Shown here one piece after another: positions 20,285 through 32,200 of a DNA stretch of 64,000 bases (the stretch's first letter is position 1; the number at the start of each line of letters is the position of its first letter). Below the pieces are notes generated by a model, which was not told where the DNA came from, did not search any database, and saw only the letters and a program-made list of their open reading frames with translations. The position numbers were made by a program, and so were the translations under genes. The DNA lies in the NCBI GenBank assembly GCA_963970005.1, contig CAXAMN010022673.1:207453-271452 (forward strand), given 5' to 3'. Source of the DNA: Durusdinium trenchii (Eukaryota; Sar; Dinophyceae; Suessiales; Symbiodiniaceae).

Positions 20285-23200
20285 CTACCGCAGCACTGGC
20301 ACAGCACCGAAACAGCACTGAGGTCGCGCGCACCGTGTGTTTCAGTTCTAGCGGGCAGGTGGAGAAGTTCAGGACGTGGAGGAAGGTGCAGGTGTTTTTG
20401 TTGCCCAGCTGGGGGTGGAGAAGTTTTGGGTCCAAAAAGCAACGAAATCGGGCTGCGCAAGTTGCTGCGCCAAGACTGTTGCTGCAGTCTTATTGGGAGT
20501 ATACATGAGTATACTGATTCCCCAAAGTCATCCAATGTCGACATGCCTCAAATGGTCACAAGTCGACATGCGAGAGGCATTTAAGCAGTTCCGTCTCCCA
20601 AATCATGGTTACATGTTAAGTGGATGGGACAATGGCATCCCCATTTCGGAAGCACCCTGTTTCCGCTTTCCGTGTCACGTCTTCGGCTGTGTCCGAGTCA
20701 TGCTCCTTGCTCTGCCTGGAGCCGACGAAGCCGGAGCGCGAGTGCATCACGCGCCAGTTGTCGGTGCAGACCATCTCGCCGGGCTTCAAGCGCAGCGCCG
20801 CATAGCGCGCACGCTCCTGACCGGTTCAAAGGCATCGTGGCGTCGGGTTCAGAGGGTTGTGACAAACGGGGTGAGTGGAGGGACGAATAGTATAGGAGTC
20901 GCTGGGCAGGAGTCGCTGGAGCTGGTGAAGTGGGACAATGCGGCCTGTGGGTGGGCCGTGGGTTTTGGGAGCACATGTTTATTTTGCGATCTCTGACCTC
21001 AAAGCGAGTGAAAGTCAAAGAACATGAAACAGAATCAAATGGTAGATGCTGAGGCTGAAGCTTGGGTTTGGCTGATGCTGGGCTAGCTGGGCTACTGGTT
21101 GCCTCATCTCCGATAAAAATCTAAATGGATTCAGTACTTCCTCACATCACTTGACCTTCAGTTTGGTGTGTCGTTTGACTTGAACAGGTCGACCCGTGGT
21201 GCTGCCATGCTGCTTCCACGAGCTTCTCGAATTTCTGCAAGGCCTCTGGGCTTCGGCGTGGGTCAAACACCTGGTCTTTCACATCCCAGGGCGCCCGGGA
21301 GTCCCAGTGGTTTCAAAGACGAACACCAGTTCGACCGAACAGAACGAATCCCTACAGTAGTTCCTTGGTACTCGTGGTTTGGGGATGCACATCCCTTCGC
21401 CGCCTTAGCCCATCTGTTCCATGTGCCCATCGGAGGTTTGGGGTGCTGGATCTGGATGGGACCAACCACTCACTGGATGGGACCAGTCGACCAGTCACCC
21501 CTGTTCCACCTGCTGGTACTGAACTGCTGGTGATCCCCCCACTGAACCATCCTTCTTTTGGGGTTTGGGTCGTAGCCCGAGTTGCGCCATGCAACCTTGT
21601 GTGAACACGAATGCGCAAACGAATCTTGGGGCAAAACGTGGCAAAACTATGTAACTGCTATCGCATGCTCAGGGTGGTGAATCCAAACACATGACACAAA
21701 CCCCGTAAGAAACAGGTTGATACCTCAATTGGAATAAGGGACAATCACACAACACAACAGATGCACGAACATGATGTTTCACATGCTCCAAAGTAAGTTG
21801 GCATTACTTCAGCAACATGGTTGTTTTCTCATGAAACATCGTGGCTTGCGAAGGGACAGGGTCGTCCCTTGGGTCCCTTGGGTCCTTTGTTTTGAGGTAA
21901 CAGATAACCGGGTCCGACTCCAACCACCGGGTGACTTGCTTCGTCGGACCCGACCTACCGCGATTCGCATCGTTGCTGCCGGACGTAGCAACGCCCCGCG
22001 CCAGCGACCCGGCGCACCTCATAGACCCGCGCACTCACATGCAAGTCTTCCGGATGCCTCAAGGCTGGCTGGGGGAGCGTGACGTGGTCGAGTTAGAGAC
22101 GGAGAGTGGTCGGAGTCTGTCGAACTGACGGAAAACCGTCGAACGTTCAAAACTCTGAAGGCCTTCCAAGACCATGTGTGTGCTTTTCGAATGGTTACCC
22201 CTGGTTTTGCAGTGTGACAATACCGTCTTTTCATTGTTATTCCTGGTTTTGCAGGGTGTTCAATCCGTAAACACAACAAGTGGTTCCGGATTCAGGCTCT
22301 TCAATTTCCATGATCCAGTGACCGGTTCCAGGCCGGTTTTGATCATACGATGAGCATACGCACACGTACAAGCCGAAAGAGCCTTCAAAGAGGTCGGTTG
22401 ACCTGGTGACCTGGTGTAGTGTTTCACATCCCGAGATAGTAAATGAAAACGGATGTTCTGTAAGAACCATTAATGGTGGTTGGAAGGCTAGGGCACAAGT
22501 ATAACAATCTGATGGAGTGCTTGGAAATGGATGTTTCAGTGTGCTGGTAAAACGTCTTTTAATCATTTTCTCATCTTTGACTTTCCATCGTTGTCAGTCA
22601 TTTTTTAAAGTAAATTATGTGACTATATATATATATTTTAATAGTTATATAATTCCATCAACTTACTACCTGGCTCAGGAGAAGGGTCGCACCTTAAAGC
22701 GGCTGTGTACTCGGGCTCTCTGCCGCATGGGAGAGGTTTGTGTGAGACACAACAGGAGCTGGCATGCTGCCACTCTGGATTTTGTAAACTGTTTTGTTTT
22801 TCAAATAAATTGCAAATCCTCTTCAATCAAGACATCTAGATACATTAGATCCTGGATATCACTCGTCCCCATCCCCCAAAAGATCCTCGGTCTTTCCCCA
22901 ACCCCTGCGACCACTCCACAGACTTTCTGGGCGCCAAAAAACACGCGCCCAGCCACATCTCGAGGCGCTTGACTTGTTGGTGTCCCGTTCCAAAACCGCT
23001 TGACGGTTTTCTTTGCGCTGCCAAGGGGCCAGTGGCGCCAGGAGTCGCGAGTCCTCTCGTTGAAGTTCACACGCCAAAGCGAGCCCGTCTTGGACACTTC
23101 GAAGGTGGGATGCCTCGTGAGAGGCTGGCGTGAGCGTCGGCTCATGCGACGAGAAACCCGCGCGGACGAGGACGGCCCACGCCAGGGGAGGGTGACGAAG

Positions 23201-26200
23201 AGGCAGAAATGGCAAGGCTAGTTGATCTAGTTGGCTCCAAACAACAGGCGTTTGGGGTACGTCCGGATGCTGAGGGTTGTTCGGAAAGCATGTGCATGTG
23301 CATGACTGAACTCCAGAGACATGGAACATCGGGCTCCTACAAGCCAAGGGACTGGAAGATGTACCCCTTGATCCTCCCATAGGGTCCAGGTACCTCCTTT
23401 TTGGATGGTCTTGGAGGTGAGTTCGTACTTCCTGAGAATGGTCTTTGTGGCCAAAGGACGTCCGATTCGGATGGTGCTGGACCCTTAGGGCCTCCAGTCC
23501 CATGAATTGTGTGGCAAGGAAGGTATTGAACAGTTCCATTGCCCGTGGATCCAGCAGTTCATGCCATAGCCTTGAAGGAAAAGGACTGATTCCAGGTCAC
23601 AGAAAGCCGCAGGGAGCTTTGATCACGTGCACCCAACCAATCAACCAACGTCGATGATCACCCCAGGGAGCTCCCCCCAAGCAAATTCATCAGCATCATC
23701 ATCATCATCAACATCATCATCATCATCATGTCTGAAACCCGTTTAGTTTCCAAACCAGGAGCTTCGCCTCATTCCAACTCTATAGTTTCCCCCACTCGTC
23801 TCTTGGCTAAAGCTGGCGTGGATCCCTCAAGCAAATGGAAGGCATCCTAAAACAGAACCTGACAACAATTCCCCACCTCCTCAAGACCTTGCTATCTTCA
23901 ACCCAACCATGCCTTCAATACCTCCGGGATGTTTTTCCCTTTCCACCCTGGGGTTTACGATGACTCCGGTCTCGTTCGATCAAGGCATTCTTGGCCAGCT
24001 GGCTCGGCAGAGGAGAACCACTCAGGGGTGATGTCCTGCAAAGAAGGGTCGGCTGCGGTGGAAAGAAAGTCCAGTCTCCACAGACGTCGATGGGAGAAAC
24101 CTGAGCATGTGAGAGTTGATTGGTACTATTGAATTCCAACTATCGGTGCACTTACTGAGTCCCAACTTAACAATTCTTCAATGAGAGAAGCCGTGAGAAG
24201 GAACCCCCTTGGTGTATTGAACTACAACTATCGTTGTATCGCAAGAATGCGGTGTACGAGTCCTGAATCATGAACTGTTGTGAATCATTGTGGAACTTTT
24301 TCAACGTGCTTGGCACTGGGTTCACTAAGTGGATCCAGTCCAACTGCATTTGTTTAATCGACGATTGGCTCTATTTGCAGTCGGCCCGTGTGGAAATCTG
24401 AAACCGAATTGACCTAACAAATACACTGCCAAGCAAAAACCTTCGAACCAACAACCGAAAAGTTCTCAAGACTTCCATGAACCGATCCCGCCTGAAATCG
24501 CAAAGGATGATCACATAGCAGCTGAAATGCCTGGCAGTGAGGGTCCCCAATTGGAAGTGTCCGTTCATCTTCTACCAGAAACACTTTTACCCTGCCAGGA
24601 CCTTCCAACAGGTGGTGTGAGGACGTTAACAGAGGCGGTGACCTGGACACCTGTCTATACCAGAAACGCCTGTTGGAAGTTTCAGGTGGAAGATTTATCT
24701 TTGTTGGTCATTTTTCAAAAAAGGCCCGGGAACCCAAAAGCAAACACCACAAACTATTTTCAGTGACACTGAGACGTTCCAAACACGTTCAATTTGATCT
24801 GGAGCATCCAAGTATTTTGCATCTGGGGCAGCATCTGCGATCTTCAGGCCGGCCATAGGCATGGGAGCTCGTGGAGGCCAAGACGGCCTCCAAAGGAACA
24901 CATGCATCGGTGGTTGTCGCACCGCTCGCTCCCTCCCGGTTAGCAAACCAAACGAGAATTCACGCATCGGAGATGCTTTTGGGAAGAAACCTCCGCATCG
25001 TTCTTCTTTATGTCCTCTTCTCCGCGTCTCTTCCACAATCTTTCGAGCAAACCGGTATGCAACCCTGACTCCTTCAGTTAGGAAAATGATGGTTAAGCAT
25101 AGTTAGCTGTTTTCACTTGTTCATGTTGAGTAGGGAAACCAATCCATAAAAGGTAGCACGGCTTTTCGCTGCTGTGCGTTTGTGCTGATCGTGGGTGAGT
25201 AAATCGCCAGCGTTTCGAGCACGTTGTAAAAACATGGAATTGCGCGACGGACGACGAAAAGTTGTCAAGCGGTCATTTTTCTGCTTCGACTGGTTGCGGT
25301 GTCATACTCTGGAATTATGCCGATAGATCCATTGAAAGATTCTCTCCCAGGTCTTTCAATTTCAGGGTTTCACCCTGACGTGTCTTCATCTGTGTCGGCA
25401 AACACTTTTTCAGATGGTACCAACATCTGTAACATTGTCAATCTGCTGTGAACCAGCGAGGCGACGACGCTGTGCAACCCTCACAGGCTTGCTCCATTCG
25501 CTTTTGGAGTGGACAACAGGTCTAACTGATCTAACCTTCAGATGTTTCTTGCGGTGCTCGCGGAAACGGTCTCCCAACTGATGTTGCCATCAGTGTAAAC
25601 GATGGTGACCGATGGTGTTCTTCTTCAACAGGATCAACAGGTACAACAAGCTGGAGGGGTTAGTATTTTCCTCGACAAAGAGGTGGTGTTCAACTTCCAT
25701 GATTAGTTGATGGAGTGGGGAGACATGAAATGTAGATACAATCCAAAGAGTCTGGATAATCTGCAATGCGCCGAATGTGTACAAATGAATGCAAGTGCAC
25801 AGGAACCTTAACACGACCCACCCCACCCCACCCCACCCCAGTTAACATGAACGTTAACATGCCCCACCCCACCCCACCCCACCCTACCCCAGTTAACATG
25901 AACGTTAACATGACCCATAGCATCAACATCTCACGCAAGCCCACATGAACGTCTACATGCCCCACCCCACCCTACCCCAGTTAACATGAACGTTAACATA
26001 ACCCATANNNNNNNNNNNNNNNNNNNNNNNNNNNNNNNNNNNNNNNNNNNNNNNNNNNNNNNNNNNNNNNNNNNNNNNNNNNNNNNNNNNNNNNNNNNNN
26101 NNNNNNNNNNNNNNNNNNNNNNNNNNNNNNNNNNNNNNNNNNNNNNNNNNNNNNNNNNNNNNNNNNNNNNNNNNNNNNNNNNNNNNNNNNNNNNNNNNNN

Positions 26201-29200
26201 NNNNNNNNNNNNNNNNNNNNNNNNNNNNNNNNNNNNNNNNNNNNNNNNNNNNNNNNNNNNNNNNNNNNNNNNNNNNNNNNNNNNNNNNNNNNNNNNNNNN
26301 NNNNNNNNNNNNNNNNNNNNNNNNNNNNNNNNNNNNNNNNNNNNNNNNNNNNNNNNNNNNNNNNNNNNNNNNNNNNNNNNNNNNNNNNNNNNNNNNNNNN
26401 NNNNNNNTTAGACGTGTCGTATACATGTGCAAGAAACAACAAACATGTGAACGCCTCCACCGTTGTGAAAAAAAAGTCTCACCACAAACATACTGGCATC
26501 CACTGGCCATCTACGTCAATAAGTTCAAGACTTCCTTTTCAAGCGTTTTGGGTCCTTCAAGGGCTCCATCAAAGCTTGACCAGTTCTCGTTTTGTGGTTT
26601 GTTGGTCCCAGCCAACCCCCAAACTGCTTCACCATGTGGCCACCACACAAAAGTGCAATCTCTGCACAGTTCTTCGATTCCTTTGGGAGATAGCACCTTC
26701 CAAAACCCTGTGCTTCGGCGCCTCCAAAAGCCGCTCGCCCAAATCTGGGGGGTGGCACCTTTAAAACATGTTCACCCACCCTTCTCCACCCTTGAAAGAT
26801 GTCTCCAGTTCTGAGTATTGGAGTATATAGTTGCTGAGTAGATTGAACAACAAACCATTGGAATTCCTCCCACTTTCGGCTGCTCCCCTCTTCACCACCC
26901 CCCCCGGAACCGCTTACCGCGCCTCCGGATCCTCGGCCTTCAACGCCTCCGCGGCCGCGAAGCCGTCCATGACGATGGACTCGCCGCCCTCGGCGGCCTC
27001 GACCGAGCTGCCGAGCGGTCGACGGCCCCGGTGGCGGTGTCAAAAGGAGAAAACGTACCCTACACCAGGACCTTCCAAGCCCGGTGGTTTTTGGGCACTC
27101 CTTGACCTCTAAGAGGCTGTGTATAGACACCTCTTGGAAGGTCCTGGCAGAGGTAGGAAGTGACCTGAACGTTCGGACCCGAGCTACCTGGGGTACCGAA
27201 CTAGGATAGATCGAACGTTCGGGTTCTGACCCACCTCTGCTGGTATGAACAAAAGGAGTTTTGCTTCGTATCCATGTGGGAAGCCAAGCGCACTAGCTCA
27301 ATACGCACACGGCCTAAGAAGCGCATGTGGCAGTCGAAAGCCCAGAGGCAGGTGTCAAAACATGACCTATATAAAGGTGGCAGAAAGGACATACATCACC
27401 CCTTTGGACCTTGAGTCTTTGGAGGTTTGTAGGGTTAAAAACAGGGTTCAAACCGCCAGACCTCCATGACTGTCGGGCTTCATGGAGGTTGTTGGGGGGG
27501 GCTTGGAATCGGATTCCACACGCACCCCGACAGGGGACTCTTGGAATAGCTCGTGGTTTCCAGGTTTCGGGGGATCCACCCCGATCTGCGGAAGAACGAC
27601 ACCTCCTCCGGCCGAACCCGCACCCGGACCGAACGAGCAGGTCGGGGGTGTGGACAGATCCACCGAAATCCACTTTGCTTCCCATCCCCCAAAGGCAGAA
27701 ACACCTGAAAGACCCCATGAATCAGCGGGTGAATCCAAGAACCATCCAGCGTCAACATGGCGCCTGTTCCAAGCAATGGAAGAGTTGAACGCTGGGTGGC
27801 ACCGCATTGAAGGGCAAGTCCGTGTGCATCTGCAACCTGAAGTCCCGGCGCGATGGCGCGATGGAAGAAGCGCGGAGAGGAGGATGAAGAACTGAGATTT
27901 GCTGCCCAGGAAGCCGGGGTACAAAGAAGATCCACAGAAGGGGATTTACTCTCAGGGAAAATCACACCTCCCCTTCAACAAAACCAGGAGAAGGGCGCGT
28001 TTTGATCCAACCTGGGTGGCATCAAATGGCACTGGATGAGTTTCTTCGGGCTTTTGTGCAAACAAGAGCCAGATTTGGTCAGGTTTCAGCCGAAGCTGGG
28101 AACAAAAGAGCTGCTACGTAAGCATTTCAGACCTCAAGCCGAGCCCAAGCTCTCCCATCTCTCATCTCAAGCTCTTTTGGACAGAAAAAGAACCTGTCAC
28201 TGGACCTTCAAGGGATGTCCTGTCTGGAGGTCCCGGATAGTAGTGGGCTGGGGCTTCCAGCCAGGTGACCCCTTTGAAGGTGCTGGTATGAACAACTTGC
28301 CACGGAAGAGCTCTAGACTGATGGACAGAAACACGATATTGAAAAAAAGGCCCAGGGCAAACACTAGACACAACACCGACTATAGTCTCCCTCCATCTCC
28401 CATCAAAGATATCAAAGCCCCCGCGGAAACAAGCTCAACATCCACCAAAACCGCTTGGAACGAGGTCGTTCATTCTTCCTCCTCCTCGCCTCCCAGTCTG
28501 TCCCTTTCGCTCTTCCCTTCACCTTCTGTCCTTTTCCCTTGATTGAGCAAATCAAATTTTTCATCATTGCTCATTCCATTGACCCAGGCACCCCAGGTTG
28601 GAATAGGCCAAGTTGTTGGGGTCATTCTTGGCTTTGATCTCAAAAGTCTCACCGTAGACGCTGGGCAGCACGAACGTCCCCAGCAACTCAGCAAAGTCCT
28701 GCGGCCGATATCGATGCTTGCTTTTAACGGTGAATTGTGGTGTGCCTGGGAGCCTCTCCACCCGTTTTATAGTATTTTCTTGAAACATGGAACATGACCT
28801 TGGATCCAATGAGGTTCTACATGATTATTTCACTCATCAGCTTCTTCCAATTGACCTTTTTGGAGTCCCTAAGTGACCTTTTTGCAGGCCCAAGCGACCT
28901 CCAACTGGGATATCAAAAGATCCCTTTGAAGAACCAATCCTAGGATTCTAACTTAAACCCCAAAGCCATAGTTTTAGAGATGCTTCTATGGGTGGCTCTA
29001 TAGAACCCCCATGTCCCGGAGATGATCCATGGGTATCTCAAATCGTTCTATTGGGTTGCACCCTTGTTAATGAACACAAACTGAAACTGAAGGGAATCAT
29101 GTCCCAAGAATGGATTTGGACCTGGAACCAGCATGAACCACTCCACAGCAGCCAGGATGTTTAGGATACTTTAGGATCGACTGGGATGGGAGGATGGAGA

Positions 29201-32200
29201 TCGATGGATGAAGGCTCCAACAAACAATCGGCATGGACGGCCATTCCGAAAAGCATCGGCTTCCACAAAATCCCACCCGGTCAGCTTCTGGACCCCAAGA
29301 GCTTCAGATTTCCCATCACAACTAGTGAATGAATGTGAATGATGTTGAGGGGTCTCTTCAGCAGCCAAGTTATTTGAGCTTTGTCACCACAACACTTGGG
29401 GGTTCACACATACAGGCCCAAAAAGATCAAGCACATCGATCACGGAGGATCACGGCGTCCTTGACCCCCATAGGATGTTGAGGAACGCCTGGCACGATAG
29501 GGGGCGTGTTTTTCCAGGGCATTCCAGGGGGTGTGTCATCGATTGCCCAGCTTCTCCAGTCCAATAGCAGCATTGAACTGATTTGGTTCACGGTTTGGTA
29601 AATTTTGGTAAAAGTGATGAATCGCTTCTCAGAGCGGGCAATGGGGTGGAAAGCCTTACCATGCAAAGAGCGGCTTCAGCTGCCCTAGAAGACCAGGTGT
29701 GGTTTTCGGGTGTGCTTGTGATCGGATTGGTAGAACCCAACTGCTCAACTGCATTCACAAAACAACCCATTTTTCACGTGCGGGTGAGAGAGGACCCTCA
29801 AAAAGTCCTGTTGGAATGCCACCAAATCAGTCATCTTGCTTCCGTGTTTTCAGAATGGCAGCCATTGGAGTACATCCTTGGAATCCTGGAGTACGCTTCT
29901 TGACCTCACCAACTCCCACATCTCTCCTTCTTACACCGACTCGCCCCTCCGACTCGCAGACTCCACCGATCCTGCGGAGTCTTTTCCCAACGTCGACCCG
30001 ACGTCGACCGACGTGGAGTGACGCAACGCGCCTGTGACCAGCGCCACGCCGTCGGTGTGCATGGCCTCGATCCAGCGCTGCTTGGCGCCGGCGTCGTGCA
30101 GCTCGGCCCAGTCGAAGCGAAGGCGTCCGCCCGTGAGGTCCTCGAGATGCGGAGTGGGGGGGGAGCGGGAGTGGAGTGGAAGGCGAGCAAGAGCGAGGTG
30201 TTTGGTGTGTTTCTTTTCATAAGTTGTATTGAGATGCATTAACCTAAATATGATATCTAAACTTATAGCTAAATAGTTCTAAATATGAGCTATTACATAC
30301 ATGCTATTATAATCTATTATGTATATATACTTACATTCCAAGTTTGGGGTTCAATACTTGGACTTGCCCAATAGCTTGCCAGTGGATCCATGCCTGACAC
30401 ATCCTTTTCCTTTCCTTCTTTCGTGCAGCCTTCACCTTCACTCGACTGAGGCGCCTCCGGCCCGACCTTCCAATCCTGTTCCAGGGTTCAGAAATTCAAG
30501 GAACCTTAAAAACCTATCCCCAAAAATAGCCTTCCATCCACCAAACATGCACAAGAATCGCTTCCATCCAACAAAATCCATCTTGACCAAAAAGAACCAA
30601 GAACAAAGCGATCAAATCCTTAGACTGTCATGATATGTTTGTTAGTCTTATTGTTTCTTCGTCCACGTCCAACAGGACCGTGTGTCCGGCCGGCCGACGA
30701 CGGGCTGAAACCCATGTCCTCCGTGATGCCTGCAGCCTCCTCGTGACCTTGAGGTGTTGTGGGTGGATTGCAGGGATCGACTTGAGGCTCCGAATTGGGA
30801 GAAAAACACTGAAACATAGTATATAACAAGCCCTAGGCCCTAGGCCTCCAAGTACCTCCTCAGAAGGTATGACTGGACCCTCCAAACCCCCCTCGAAACG
30901 AAGGTACTTGGAGGCCTAGGGAAGGTGCATTGCTACTAGTAACAAGGACGCTACTAGTTGCTCCTGGCATTACTACTAGTAACAAGAAGCTAGCAAAGCA
31001 GCAGGAAACCATCGTCCCCAACCAACAGAGGTGGAAGGACCCTAGTTCAACTATCCCACAAAATAGGTGCCGCAGGTCCTACGGGTCCGGTCTTATAAGG
31101 TCACTTAAAGTCCCAAGAGGCAGGTTTGGGGATTGACCAACAGGGAAAGGAACCAGGAGATTATCCAAGATTTCTTGGCACGCAAGATTTGGATCGTTCA
31201 CATGCAATCGCAACCATTCATCAACGCCAGTGAAGGCAAGTTCCCTGGCATTGCAAAGCAATACACATCGCCAATGGTGACTTGATATCGTCTTGTCAGT
31301 TGTGTTTCCATCCACCAGGAGACCTAAAGGACTGTTTTACGGACCCTATCAGAAGTGAATCGGGGTGGATTATGTTAAAACAACTCATCAATCAGCGTAC
31401 AGGCGTCTCCAACGAACAGAATGCTGCCCATTCCAGGGAAAAATAATGGAAGTGGACAGTGTGGCCATGAGAGGTCGAGTTCTGTTGGTATAAATATATA
31501 TATATATATATTTAAAATACAGTCAACCAATCTCCTCACCTTCACATCGAAATGACGTGAATCACTTTGGCCATGCTCAAGGATCATCTGCACATATCTG
31601 CACCTGGGTTTTGCCCAAATCTCCCCAAAGCCCCAGCTCAAAGCCAGCTGGGAGATTTTAAACACCAATGGTGTGGCCAGCAACACAGCACTTAAATGAT
31701 GTTTGAAGCGTCAACGACACGACCAACATATTATAGTTTCTCTGCAAACTCTCATTAGTTTAATCATGTTTAATCCACTACCACTCACGCTTGTGTCCTG
31801 CGATCCCAGAATCATCCGAATGAAGCCAGAAGTTCGTCTACCACTACCAGAGGTCAGGAGCCCAACAAAAAACCACCAGCCACTTTAGTCCTAAATCCCC
31901 TAAAAAGCATTCGGACCCCAACTTCATGTGTTTCTGAGAACCTCGGGTGTCGGTTGCTTCGCCCCACACCCCAAAACAGCGCGCAAAAGCAATAGCGCCA
32001 AGCAGCCCCAATAGCGCTTTTGGTGAGTCTGATGGAGCTCCTGAGCAAGGCAAATTGCAGTCAAGTCTGGACCCCTTGAACCCTGCCCCGATGGTGTTGG
32101 CTCGGGCGCAATGACTAGCGCAATGCGTTGGCTCATGGGGTTGCTGAGTTTGCACCCGTGAGATCCAGGTGGCCATGAGGGTGAAAGCAATTGCATCTCT

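Noticed and set aside
20260-20340. Apparent zinc finger CQCCGRHF on the minus strand
   Set aside because: The CQCC part is intron. The AG|G acceptor at 20285/20284 splits it, and the remainder is the C-terminal block of the dioxygenase, in phase with exon 12.
21931-22128. Plus-strand frame in a GC-rich patch (...HLIDPRTHMQVFRMPQGWL...)
   Set aside because: It falls in dioxygenase intron 10, has no matching splice partners, and the minus-strand gene is already complete in phase without it.
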